Shown piece by piece: positions 1-7,854 of a stretch of DNA of 34,443 nucleotides. A program made the position numbers and the translations under genes. Positions within the stretch are counted from its first letter, which is position 1. Each line of letters begins with the position of its first letter. The DNA comes from Anaerolineae bacterium (GTDB lineage Bacteria > Chloroflexota > Anaerolineae > J102), in NCBI GenBank assembly GCA_011371305.1, contig DRQW01000205.1:1-34443 (forward strand), given 5' to 3'. Below the pieces are notes generated by a model. It was not told the origin of the DNA and did not search any database. It worked only from the letters and a program-made list of their open reading frames with translations.

Positions 1-255
1 GAGCTGGACCGCAAGGCGGTGTATGCCCGCTGGGGTTGGGATTGGGCGCATCTCATGCGAGAGCTTTATCAGCAACGGGAGGAGACCATGTGGAACCTGG
101 AGGATTTCGGTGGTCCTATCCTCCACCGCCAGTTTGAGGTCCAGGGCCAATGGCTCAGTCCCTATGATGTGTTAGCTGCACTGGCGTATGAAGAGCAAGC
201 GGTGGGTGATGTATTGTGGGCATGGCGTGATCGGATCGACTGGACGCAATCATGA
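1..255 (+). CDS. Unrecognised protein, C-terminal fragment (5' end outside window)
   Basis: The reading frame is open from base 1 and ends in TGA, so this is the C-terminal ~84 residues of a longer protein; the GTG at 19 in the ORF track is probably internal. The fragment is rich in Trp and Tyr (for example WGWDWAHL and VLWAWRDRIDW) and shows no signal peptide, membrane segment or motif I recognise. Its stop overlaps the start of the next gene in an ATGA, which suggests the two are translationally coupled and co-transcribed. I assign no function. Confidence 0.6.
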   Translation, partial: ELDRKAVYARWGWDWAHLMRELYQQREETMWNLEDFGGPILHRQFEVQGQWLSPYDVLAALAYEEQAVGDVLWAWRDRIDWTQS

Positions 256-809
256 GAGATTTGCAGACCATCGACGCATTGCGCGAAGGAACGGCCACGC
301 AGCAGGCCGCGTGGCGGGTGTTGGTTGCTTTGGGTATTTTGGAAATCCTGGCGCCCTTCCAAGCCCGGCTGGTGGGTACAATTCCCATCGATGTGGATAT
401 CCCAGGCAGCGATCTCGACATCATATGCCACGCACCTGACCTAGACGCGCTGGCCCGAACTTTGGAAGCCCACTTCAGCTATCTCCCAGACTTTCGTTTC
501 TCCCGTAAGCAACACTACAGGCAATCTGTGCTGATATGCGAGTTCAGGTATGGTGGATTTCCTATCCAGGTGTATGGTTCGCCCACGCCGGTGGCACGAC
601 AACGGGCCTGGGTGCATCTGGTCGCGGAGGCACACCTACTGGCGCAGGGCGGCGCGGCGGCCAAAGCCGCGGTGAGGGCATTGAAACTTGCCGGAGAAAA
701 GACAGAGCCCGCCTTTGCCCAGGTCTTTGGGCTGGCGGGCGACCCGTATGAGGTGTTATATGATTTGGGGATGAGGCTGCTTGGGATGGAGTGTGAGGGC
801 GATGATTAG
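252..809 (+). CDS. DUF4269 family protein (nucleotidyltransferase-like)
   Basis: A 185-residue soluble protein. The motif GTIPIDVDIPGSDLDIIC at about residues 42-59 matches my memory of the DUF4269 family, in which paired acidic residues (GSDLD) resemble the metal-binding site of MNT-type nucleotidyltransferases. The rest fits a full-length family member: a central 'FPIQVYG' strand and a helical C-terminus. The substrate is unknown for the family. The start is set by an ATGA overlap with the upstream gene. The gene converges on the amidotransferase, and the two stop codons overlap in the tetranucleotide TTAG. Family assignment is fairly sure; activity is inference. Confidence 0.75.
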   Translation: MRDLQTIDALREGTATQQAAWRVLVALGILEILAPFQARLVGTIPIDVDIPGSDLDIICHAPDLDALARTLEAHFSYLPDFRFSRKQHYRQSVLICEFRYGGFPIQVYGSPTPVARQRAWVHLVAEAHLLAQGGAAAKAAVRALKLAGEKTEPAFAQVFGLAGDPYEVLYDLGMRLLGMECEGDD

Positions 810-1600
810 GACTGGGGTTCGGCAGCATCTGGGACACGCGCCCAGAAGTCAGGCTGGTGGCAAGGAATATCGTAGGGAGCGCAGACGATTTCCATGAAGC
901 GGGGGAGGAGTTTTTCGGTTTCCGGGCTGGGTTGGAAGGAATCCAGCATTTCCTGGATTTGCTCTTCGGTGAACAGATGGGCGTAAATATGGAGATAGCG
1001 GCGGAAACGCACAAGATGGTCTTCCAAATCGAGTTCAGGATGAAACTGGGTGGCCCAGATGGGCTTGCCAGGAATACGCATAGCTTCGTACGCGACTTTG
1101 TCGCTGTACGCCAGGGTGATCACGCCGGGCGGCATGACTTCTGCCCGTTCTTTGTGCCCAAGTTGGGCCATGAATTCATCGGGCAGGATGCCGAAAAGTT
1201 CGTCGTTCTTGGCTGCTTCGGTGAGGTAGATGGGAAATGTTCCGATCTCGGTGGTGTCGGGGTCGTTGACGATATTCCCTCCCAATGCCTGCACCATGAG
1301 CTGAAACCCAAAACAGGAGGCGAACATGGGTAGCCCCAAATCCACAATTTCACGCAAGCGTTGTAGGGTGGCGTCTTGATGAGGCAGATTCCATTTAGAA
1401 ACATCAAACTCCCCCGATCCACCCACGAGTACTGCCTTATGCGCTCGGACCTTTTCCAAAGATGGGGGGCCTTGTAACAGGTCATAGGGCACGATAGCGT
1501 CCAGAGGAACGCGTAATCGCTTGGCAAAAGAGACACGCTCTTCGTGGCGGGCGGGGTCTTCGGCCCGGCGGGCCTGCAGCAGTAGCAATTTCAGCGTCAT
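806..1600 (-). CDS. Class I glutamine amidotransferase family protein (GMP synthase-like)
   Basis: A 264-residue cytoplasmic protein with the class I (triad) GATase fold. The nucleophile elbow is ASCFGFQ, with Cys96; the His-x-Glu pair lies in QFHPELD (His187, Glu189). Class I GATases hydrolyse glutamine to pass ammonia to a synthase. Stand-alone members such as this are often of unknown target, or act on gamma-glutamyl compounds. A C-terminal ~60-residue extension follows the triad. The ATG has a good Shine-Dalgarno (GAGG, about 7 nt upstream). It is divergent from the LarC1-TrmO gene and appears to share a promoter region with it. No synthase partner lies next to it. Confidence 0.85.
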   Translation of the reverse strand: MTLKLLLLQARRAEDPARHEERVSFAKRLRVPLDAIVPYDLLQGPPSLEKVRAHKAVLVGGSGEFDVSKWNLPHQDATLQRLREIVDLGLPMFASCFGFQLMVQALGGNIVNDPDTTEIGTFPIYLTEAAKNDELFGILPDEFMAQLGHKERAEVMPPGVITLAYSDKVAYEAMRIPGKPIWATQFHPELDLEDHLVRFRRYLHIYAHLFTEEQIQEMLDSFQPSPETEKLLPRFMEIVCAPYDIPCHQPDFWARVPDAAEPQS

Positions 1601-1630
1601 TGCCGATCCTCGTTGCGTTTTGGTCTAAAA

Positions 1631-1660
1631 TTGCAGATGAATCCGAACAGTGATTATAAT
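1631..1660 (+). promoter_or_regulatory. Sigma70-type promoter for the LarC1-TrmO gene
   Basis: TTGCAG (1631-1636), 18 bp spacer, TATAAT (1655-1660; perfect -10). The predicted start is near 1667, about 115 nt upstream of the ATG at 1781. The -10 lies in the palindrome ATTATAAT, which also serves the opposite strand. Confidence 0.6.
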
Positions 1661-1682
1661 GGCTCCTCCCATGGATTGTAAA
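1653..1682 (-). promoter_or_regulatory. Sigma70-type promoter for the amidotransferase gene
   Basis: On the minus strand TTTACA (plus 1677-1682), 18 bp spacer, TATAAT (plus 1653-1658). The predicted start is near 1646, giving a ~45 nt leader that contains the GAGG ribosome site. It overlaps the plus-strand promoter so that both use the same 8-bp palindrome as -10. Confidence 0.55.
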
Positions 1683-1780
1683 AACAACAGGCGTTTGTTT
1701 TCCTTATCGAAACCCCACGACGAACGTCACTTCGTTGGCTCTTCCGTTTTGCGTATTTTTTCAGTAGCTCCAGACAGCCG

Positions 1781-3106
1781 ATGAAAAACACACTGATTAT
1801 CGACCCAGCCATGGGTATGGCTGGGGATATGTTTTCCGCCGCACTTATTGGCCTGGGCGCCCCAGCGGATGCCATCCTGGGCGTCATGACGCGTACGGCC
1901 CGTCTGTTGGGTGAGGCCGAGATCCATGTCGAATGTATTCCCACACCAGAAGGCGATGGATATCGCCTGAAGGTGCATCTGGCCGCTAATGACCACGTGC
2001 TGCCCGAATCACGAGCTCGTAAGCTGCTGGAACAGGCCATTGAAGCAGAAGGATTGGCGAAGCCCTATGCTGAATTTGCCCGTCGTGCGCTGGCCATCCT
2101 TATTGACGCAGAACGGGAGGCGCACAGCAGCGGGCGGCTCGATTTCGGCGCCATGTACGTGCAGGCCATCGGCGTCGCTCATACGCCCTATCATCATACT
2201 CATGAAGAGCATGACCATGCCCACTCCCATCCACATGCTCATTTACATACTCACCACCATCATGACCACCATCATCCGGACGCCCCCTATCAACCAGGGG
2301 TAGATACCGAAGGCGAGTTCTTTATCGAGGTCTTTCCTGAATTCGCGACCGGTCTTGCAGAAATCGACACCTTTTCCCACGTGTTCGTTCTCTCCTGGAT
2401 GCATCACAGCACGGGATATGCTCTGCAGGTGACGCCTCCCTGGCAACAAGGAGAAAAAAAGTGGGTGGGATTGTTCGCCAGCCGTTCGCCCAATCGCCCC
2501 AACCCTATTGGTCTGACCTTAACTGAGGTACGGGGAGTCGAAGGCAATCGGTTGATGACCGGGCCGCTGGATCTGTTCGATGGCACACCTATCATTGACA
2601 TTAAGCCCCATGTGCGATCCCTGGACCAGACCGGGGTAGGAGATGATGGTTGGTTGGCTGAGACCAATCATCTGGAGTTGCACCGAAGGGGCATCCCGCA
2701 CAGTCATGCGGGCGAAGAGGCCATGCTGCACGAGGCTCAAGACATACTGTTGGATGTGATGGGCGCGGCTACGGGGTTGCAGCAGTTAGGCATCGATATG
2801 AGTACGGTGACCTGTCTCATCCCTGTGGCCGTGGGCGGCGGTGTCATCAATTTCAGCCACGGCATCTTGCCCGCACCTGCGCCCGCCACCATAGCTATCC
2901 TCAAGCACCATCGCATCCCCCACGTGGCTGGGCCGGTGGACGTGGAGCTGCTGACGCCGACCGGTGCGGCCATCTTGGCTGCTCTGCATCCCCTTTGGCG
3001 GTGCCGTGAACCTCTGCCAGAGGCTCGTGTTCTGGCACGCGGTATGGGCCTGGGGACGAAAAATTTGCGGCCTCTCAACGCGCTGCGGTTGGCGCTGATG
3101 TCATAA
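1781..3106 (+). CDS. LarC1-type nickel-pincer cofactor protein with an inserted TrmO/TsaA domain
   Basis: A 441-residue protein with a domain inside a domain. Residues 1-122 and ~310-438 together form LarC1 (DUF111, N-terminal half of LarC): 'LIIDPAMGMAGDMFSAAL' at the start, and 'LHEAQDILLDVMG', 'VGGGVINFSHGILPAPAPAT' and 'LLTPTGAAILAAL' after the insertion. Residues ~127-300 are a TrmO/TsaA domain: 'VQAIGVAHTPY', 'EIDTFSHVFVLSWMHH', 'RSPNRPNPIGLTL', 'DLFDGTPIIDIKPH'. LarC inserts nickel into the pincer cofactor using CTP; TrmO N6-methylates t6A37 in tRNA with SAM. A stretch with 17 His in 28 residues (138-165) sits where TrmO carries its early loop. The LarC2 half is absent, and larB and larE are not in the window. 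Domain identities are strong; the combined function is unknown. Confidence 0.85.
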   Translation: MKNTLIIDPAMGMAGDMFSAALIGLGAPADAILGVMTRTARLLGEAEIHVECIPTPEGDGYRLKVHLAANDHVLPESRARKLLEQAIEAEGLAKPYAEFARRALAILIDAEREAHSSGRLDFGAMYVQAIGVAHTPYHHTHEEHDHAHSHPHAHLHTHHHHDHHHPDAPYQPGVDTEGEFFIEVFPEFATGLAEIDTFSHVFVLSWMHHSTGYALQVTPPWQQGEKKWVGLFASRSPNRPNPIGLTLTEVRGVEGNRLMTGPLDLFDGTPIIDIKPHVRSLDQTGVGDDGWLAETNHLELHRRGIPHSHAGEEAMLHEAQDILLDVMGAATGLQQLGIDMSTVTCLIPVAVGGGVINFSHGILPAPAPATIAILKHHRIPHVAGPVDVELLTPTGAAILAALHPLWRCREPLPEARVLARGMGLGTKNLRPLNALRLALMS

Positions 3107-3130
3107 AGCTGTCACTCGTCAGGCGCCATG

Positions 3131-4363
3131 TCAGTCCTGCGTCCATACAGGCAGATAGGCCCGATAGGCCCGCGAAGGTAGCCGCTGCCATAGCGTCGGG
3201 TCCTCACCCCCCAACCGCCATAAAATGACCCCGCGTAGGCTTGCATCCGCGGCCAGTTGCGCTCGCGCGGCTACACTGTCCGCATTGGCGAACACCACCG
3301 TGTGCTCTCCATCTCCATAGCTGAACCAAGGCTCCCGCACCAGTCCTCGATCATCGGCCTCCCACCATTGCAGGTCTGCGTTATGCTCCAGCCGCATCGC
3401 TTCTGCCTCCTCCCACACCAGAGCCTGCCCTGTCATATCCGCCAGGCTCAGTGGCACCCACAAGGGTTTGCTCTCGTCCCACCAGTCGTAACCATAGAGG
3501 TGGATGCCTAAGACCAGCTTGTCGGCCGGGGCCTGGGATCTGGCGTAATCGATGACCCGCTGCACCCAGTGGATGGGCGCGATGGGGCCAGGTGGGTCGC
3601 TGCCTATACAACCTGTCCGCCAGCACCAGCCATAGGTCATGATGCGCATCTCGTCTGCGGCCGCGGCCAGCGCCCGGTAATCCTGCGCGCCCGGCCCGTC
3701 CCAGCCTGCCGCGTCGAAGGTCTTGGGTTGCACGGTGATGGTGAGCAGCTTGCCTCGCGCGTGGAGATCGTCGGCCAGGGCCTGGACCCAGACTGAAAAT
3801 CGATCCTTATCTTCAGCCCACATCCCTTCGTAATCCAAGTCGATGCCGTCGTAATCGTATTGGCTGACCTCATTCACGATGGCCTGACGATGAGACGCGG
3901 CCAGGGCGTCATCAGTGAGGATGGCGTGGATGCGGTCGCCATGGTATTGATTGCTGATTGTGGGGATGACGCGTACGCCCGCGAAGCGGGCTTCCCGCAA
4001 CAGGGAGGAATCGCGAGCGCCCTGCAGGGGAGCAAGCGCACCATCCGTGCTTACGCCATACCAGAAGGGACTGATCGCATCGAGTTGACTGGCATGGGCG
4101 CGAAAGGACGCCCAGGCGGCTTCGGTATCCCAAGAGGTGGGCATCCAGGCCGAAACCTGCAGGCGGATGGGGGGAGGGAGGGGAGAGGCTAGGAGGGCTG
4201 CCGCTCGAGTGGGGAGGGGATGTGGGGATGCGTGAAGGCTGATGAGTGGGAGTAATCCGAGCAAGAAAAGGGTGTGCGCATAGCCTGGCACTATCTTGCC
4301 AACCACTGCTTCACTCCAAACCTTAGAAATGACTATTTTCAACACCTGTAACAACCGGTTCAT
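3131..4363 (-). CDS. Glycoside hydrolase family 18 protein, probably exported
   Basis: A 410-residue protein. A hydrophobic segment at about residues 29-46 (HTLFLLGLLPLISL) is a signal peptide or anchor. The catalytic region has the GH18 signature DxxDxDxE as DGIDLDYE (Asp172 to Glu179, Glu179 the acid/base), a (beta/alpha)8-like layout, and 'MRIMTYGW', 'LVLGIHLYGYDWW' and 'GVILWRLGGED' strands, as in YaaH/chitinase-like cell-wall hydrolases. The likely substrate is a GlcNAc-containing polymer such as chitin oligomers or peptidoglycan; I cannot tell which. Its ATG overlaps the fmt stop as ATGA, so it is co-translated behind fmt. It converges on the LarC1-TrmO gene with only 24 bp between them. 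Confidence 0.85.
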   Translation of the reverse strand: MNRLLQVLKIVISKVWSEAVVGKIVPGYAHTLFLLGLLPLISLHASPHPLPTRAAALLASPLPPPIRLQVSAWMPTSWDTEAAWASFRAHASQLDAISPFWYGVSTDGALAPLQGARDSSLLREARFAGVRVIPTISNQYHGDRIHAILTDDALAASHRQAIVNEVSQYDYDGIDLDYEGMWAEDKDRFSVWVQALADDLHARGKLLTITVQPKTFDAAGWDGPGAQDYRALAAAADEMRIMTYGWCWRTGCIGSDPPGPIAPIHWVQRVIDYARSQAPADKLVLGIHLYGYDWWDESKPLWVPLSLADMTGQALVWEEAEAMRLEHNADLQWWEADDRGLVREPWFSYGDGEHTVVFANADSVAARAQLAADASLRGVILWRLGGEDPTLWQRLPSRAYRAYLPVWTQD

Positions 4364-5292
4364 TCGCCCAACCTCGTACCAATGAAATCAGGCCGACCAC
4401 GCAAGAAGGCATCGATAGGCAACATTTTCTTACCCGGCAATTGCGCCTGTTCGATGATCAACAAACCCTGGCCGGTGCCCACAGCGACCTTCTTATCCCA
4501 GGCGATGACCCGGCCTGGCTCCGCTTCGCCCTCGGCCACGGACGCGGCCCCGATCTTCAGAGGCTGGCCCGCCCAGGTGGTGAATGCGCCCGGCCAGGGC
4601 TGATAGGCCCGCACCATGCGTTCGATCTCGGCCGCGGGCCGGGTCCAATCGATCCGGGCGTGCTCCTTCTTCACCAATCGGCAGATTGTGACGCCCTCTG
4701 TGGGCTGAGGTCTGGGACGGATTTTGCCTTCGAGATAGCAAGGCAGGGTCTCAATCAGCAGATCCGCCCCCAACCGGGCCAACCGGGCGCTCAGGCTTCC
4801 CGTGGTATCGTCCGGTCGGATGGGCTCGGCCTGCTGGCTGAGGATGGGGCCCGTGTCCATGCCCTCGTCCATCTGCATGATGGTGACGCCGGTGAGGGGA
4901 TCGTCGGCGAGGATGGCCGCGGTGATAGGCGAAGCACCCCGCCAGCGGGGGAGCAGGGAAGCATGGACATTGACACAGCCATGTTTGGGCAGGGCTAGTA
5001 CGTTGGGGCGCAGGATCTGGCCGTAGGCGGTGACGACGATAAGGTCGGGTTGCAGTGCAGCCAGGGTTTCGAAAGCATTGGGTTCGTGTAGTCTTTTGGG
5101 TTGAAGGATAACAGGGATGCCCGCTGCCAGGGCGGCTTCCTTGACGGGCGGTGGAGTTAGTTTGCGTCCGCGGCCTGCTTTGCGGTCAGGTTGGGTTACG
5201 ACGCCCACGACGTGAAAGTCGGGATGATCGAGGAGTGCTTGCAGGGAGGGAACCGCAATTTCGGGCGTTCCCATGAAGACGGTGCGGATCAT
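4360..5292 (-). CDS. fmt: Methionyl-tRNA formyltransferase
   Basis: Formylates Met-tRNAfMet with 10-formyl-THF for translation initiation. The 310 residues match the usual family length. The N-terminus 'MIRTVFMGTPEIAVPSLQALL' and the formyltransferase signature 'HASLLPRWRGASPI' with the following 'GVTIMQMDEGMDTGPIL' are diagnostic. A C-terminal OB-like domain follows ('KIGAASVAEGE', 'GQGLLIIEQAQLPGKK'). The start at 5292 is chosen by homology, although it has no clear Shine-Dalgarno. An in-frame ATG at 5421 does have GGGAGG just upstream and would add 43 residues not typical of Fmt. It is the first gene of a pair with the GH18 gene; no def or priA lies alongside. Confidence 0.95.
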   Translation of the reverse strand: MIRTVFMGTPEIAVPSLQALLDHPDFHVVGVVTQPDRKAGRGRKLTPPPVKEAALAAGIPVILQPKRLHEPNAFETLAALQPDLIVVTAYGQILRPNVLALPKHGCVNVHASLLPRWRGASPITAAILADDPLTGVTIMQMDEGMDTGPILSQQAEPIRPDDTTGSLSARLARLGADLLIETLPCYLEGKIRPRPQPTEGVTICRLVKKEHARIDWTRPAAEIERMVRAYQPWPGAFTTWAGQPLKIGAASVAEGEAEPGRVIAWDKKVAVGTGQGLLIIEQAQLPGKKMLPIDAFLRGRPDFIGTRLGE

Positions 5293-5507
5293 GGTAGTGT
5301 TGGCTAGGGTTGGAGGGTATCGGGAATAATGCTTTGCTGTAGAGCCGCTCGCTGATTCCGACGAAAAATGATGATCAGTGGCTCGGTAACCTGAAAGACC
5401 AGGGAAACCAGGTAGCGTCATTATCCTCCCGGTCTACTGGTTTACAGGCTTTCCAGTTTGCAGACCTTTACTATCTGAGTCTTTCTGTGTATTTATCCGT
5501 GTTTTCT

Positions 5508-6440
5508 TCAAAACAACAAAAGCAAACCACCGAAGAGGCCGGTGAGAACAGTGGCAAGATAGATAATCAATGACATGGCGATGGCCTGTTCGGGCAAGGC
5601 GCCGATTTGGGTGAACAGGCCCACATAACTCAATTCCCGTACACCAATGCCACCAATGGAGGGTAGGAGTAAGGCCAGGGAGACCAAAGGTGTGAACACG
5701 AGGTAGTCGATGAGACTTGCCTGAATGCCCACGGCCAAACCCGCGGTCATGTTGATAAGGATCCAGGAGGCGTTGAAGATGAGAGAAATCATCATGGCTC
5801 GTCCCAGGATGCGACTGTCATAATCTTGCAACGCTTCATAGAGGGAACGCAGGCTTTTCATACTCACGATACGCCGACCAAACCCATCGGGGAACAAACG
5901 CAGAATGTGATCCCGTAGCCATTGAATGAGGGTGCGTTGGCGTAGAAGCCAGAAGCCCGCGATACTGCCGAAGAAAGCCGCCAGGATGAACAGCGGAATC
6001 AGGGGATGGATATCGGCCCGGTTGAACGGTATGGCCAGGACGCCAATGCCCAACAGCACAAGGATGCCCAACAGCCGGTCGAGCACGACCGTCCCCACCG
6101 CACCTCCTGGGTCATCCGTCGCTTTAGCGAGATATACCGATTTGGCCACATCGCCGCCGAAGCCTGTAGGGAGGAGGGTATTGAAGAACGCGCCGATGTA
6201 GTACCAGCGTGCCAGGCTTCCGAACCCCACAATCATACCTCGGGCCTGAACTAGCACCTGCCAGCGCATAGTGCGCAATAGGATGCTGAAGGCGAAAAGG
6301 AGGACAGTGATGACCACCCACCAGGGATTGGCGTGGGTGATTACGTTCCCCAGCGAGGGTAGGTCAATACGGGCGAGGAGAAACAGAATCAGCCCCAGGC
6401 TGATAGCGGCTTTGAGGAGCGTTTTCCAATGGCGGGTCAT
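5508..6440 (-). CDS. YbhN/UPF0104-type (LPG synthase transmembrane region) membrane protein
   Basis: A 310-residue integral membrane protein with seven or more hydrophobic segments, starting 'MTRHWKTLLKAAISLGLILFLLARIDL'. The layout and motifs 'TMRWQVLVQARG', 'ALLPTGFGGD'-like 'NTLLPTGFGGDVAKSVYL', 'VVLDRLLGILVLL' and 'LLPSIGGIGVRELSYVGLF' belong to the lysylphosphatidylglycerol synthase TM-region / AglD-like family. Members are proposed flippases or lipid-glycan transporters. There is no soluble LPG synthase domain. The track ORF starts 54 residues earlier but would overlap the upstream gene; the ATG at 6440 has GGAG four bases upstream and begins the first membrane helix. Specific substrate unknown. 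Confidence 0.85.
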   Translation of the reverse strand: MTRHWKTLLKAAISLGLILFLLARIDLPSLGNVITHANPWWVVITVLLFAFSILLRTMRWQVLVQARGMIVGFGSLARWYYIGAFFNTLLPTGFGGDVAKSVYLAKATDDPGGAVGTVVLDRLLGILVLLGIGVLAIPFNRADIHPLIPLFILAAFFGSIAGFWLLRQRTLIQWLRDHILRLFPDGFGRRIVSMKSLRSLYEALQDYDSRILGRAMMISLIFNASWILINMTAGLAVGIQASLIDYLVFTPLVSLALLLPSIGGIGVRELSYVGLFTQIGALPEQAIAMSLIIYLATVLTGLFGGLLLLF

Positions 6441-6507
6441 AGCTCCGGCATTGTGCCACAACCTGGGGCGAGGGGCAAAACAGTATTCCGTCTTCAGTGA
6501 ACAGGTA

Positions 6508-7785
6508 TCAGTTGGTACGTTGGACCGTGCCCATGGGGAAGCCGTCGGTACGGGTTTCCATGTCTTGGGAGCCGTGGTCGCCCACGTCTTCGATACGTTC
6601 ATCGATGAAAGGCTTCAGGGCAAAGGGAAGGGGGCTGTAATCTGGTTCGGGCTCAATGCTGATGACGGCCGCGTAGCCGGAGGTGAGGTCGATCGGCGGG
6701 TTGATGAAGTCCTGGCCAGGGAAGCTGGGGCCCGGTTTAGGGCCGGCTGTAGGACCGTTGCCATCGCTATCAGCCATGTCACCCGAGGTGAAGCGCCCAG
6801 TAGAAATAGGGCCGTCAGGACCCACGACCCAGCCTTCGTACACCCAGCCCTGAGGAAGATCGGGCAATTTCAGGTTAGGCCACCAAATGCCCTTGCGGTA
6901 ATCTTTCGCTGCCATCTCGCTGGACGGTGCGCCCAGGATGTAAGATACCTGTACTCCGTTGAAATCAACACCCAAGGCCAGGGAATGACTCACGGTTAAG
7001 GTGGCCGTGTCGTCTCTGAAATCGCCACCAAGGATGTGGATTGCGCTGGGAGCAGGGTTCTCGTCGGGATTGGGTTCGATGGTGAGGACGAAAGCGGTAG
7101 CGTTCTTCAGGGCGTGGGCGTCTACCGGGAATTCGGTGGTGCTGGCCATGCCCTTATCATCCACGGTGAATACGCCGGTAGTGACGGGCTTCCCGTTCAC
7201 GATGAGCCAACCTTCATAAGCCCAATCTGGGCCTAAATTCGGAAAATTCGTGAAAGAAAGCGTTAGTGTTCCTTTCATCATGGCGTCCTCAGAATCCATG
7301 CCGCCATCCTTCTTTTCCATGCTTCCGTCGGAACTCATCTCGCCATCTTCCTTTTTCATGGACTCATCCGATGCCATGGCGTCATCCTTTTGTTCCATGG
7401 TGTTATCCGAAGCCATGCTGTCGTCTTCTTTTTCCATGGACGCATCCGAAGTCATGTCGCCATCTTTTTTCTCCATGGATGCCTCCGAGGCCATACTCCC
7501 ATCCTTCTCCATGCTTTCGTTGTCCATGTCTTCCTTTTCTTCGTCATGGCTCATGTCTTGCGCTTTATCCATACTGTCATCGTTGGTCATGGCGTCTTCT
7601 TTCGCCATCGTATCTTCTTTGCCCATCGTGTCATTTTTACTCATGGCATCATCCTTGTCCATGCTATCATCGGACATGGTGGCAGAAACAGATGTGGAGC
7701 TGGGTTCTTGAGACCGAGCACAGGCCGAGATGACGATAGCGGCAGTTAGTAGTACAATAAGGGAAAGTAGCAGTCGTTTTTTCAT
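6508..7785 (-). CDS. Lipoprotein with Met/Asp-rich tandem repeats and two YEGW domains
   Basis: A 425-residue protein. The signal peptide ends in lipobox ISAC (Cys22). Residues ~36-170 are a low-complexity, strongly charged tract with Met every 6 or 7 residues (units like 'SMEKKDGDMTSDA'), encoded by 39-bp DNA repeats. Then come two related modules, residues ~182-250 ('WAYEGWLIVNGKPVTTGVFT') and ~309-395 ('WVYEGWVVGPDGPISTGRFT'), each ending in a short I-E-P strand ('TIEPNP', 'SIEPEPD'). The YEGW modules resemble the outer domain of RskA-like anti-sigma proteins and related envelope proteins; this is a weak resemblance. AAAGGA lies upstream of the ATG. It is divergent from the two-component regulator, which suggests it is the regulator's target. 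Met-rich repeats can bind soft metals; here that is only a hypothesis. Confidence 0.75.
   Translation of the reverse strand: MKKRLLLSLIVLLTAAIVISACARSQEPSSTSVSATMSDDSMDKDDAMSKNDTMGKEDTMAKEDAMTNDDSMDKAQDMSHDEEKEDMDNESMEKDGSMASEASMEKKDGDMTSDASMEKEDDSMASDNTMEQKDDAMASDESMKKEDGEMSSDGSMEKKDGGMDSEDAMMKGTLTLSFTNFPNLGPDWAYEGWLIVNGKPVTTGVFTVDDKGMASTTEFPVDAHALKNATAFVLTIEPNPDENPAPSAIHILGGDFRDDTATLTVSHSLALGVDFNGVQVSYILGAPSSEMAAKDYRKGIWWPNLKLPDLPQGWVYEGWVVGPDGPISTGRFTSGDMADSDGNGPTAGPKPGPSFPGQDFINPPIDLTSGYAAVISIEPEPDYSPLPFALKPFIDERIEDVGDHGSQDMETRTDGFPMGTVQRTN
7279..7675. repeat. Coding tandem repeats (39-bp units, then 18-bp units)
   Basis: Inside the lipoprotein gene. The CATG of each unit recurs at 7279, 7318, 7357, 7396, 7435 and 7474, exactly 39 bp apart, then at 7510. 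From about 7514 to 7675 the spacing is mostly 18 bp (Met every 6 codons). Such arrays commonly vary in copy number by slippage. Confidence 0.8.
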
Positions 7786-7854
7786 GGTGCGTTCCTTTTG
7801 AGTGAGGTTGAGGTCAGGCCATCAGTGCCGTTATCCCCACCTTCGCCCAAGCCT

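Noticed and set aside
7279-7675. CRISPR-like array
   Set aside because: The repeats are coding, contiguous and in frame, with no unique spacers.
7250-7749. Overlapping plus-strand ORFs rich in Ser, Phe and His
   Set aside because: They are reverse-strand readings of the Met/Asp coding repeats of the lipoprotein.
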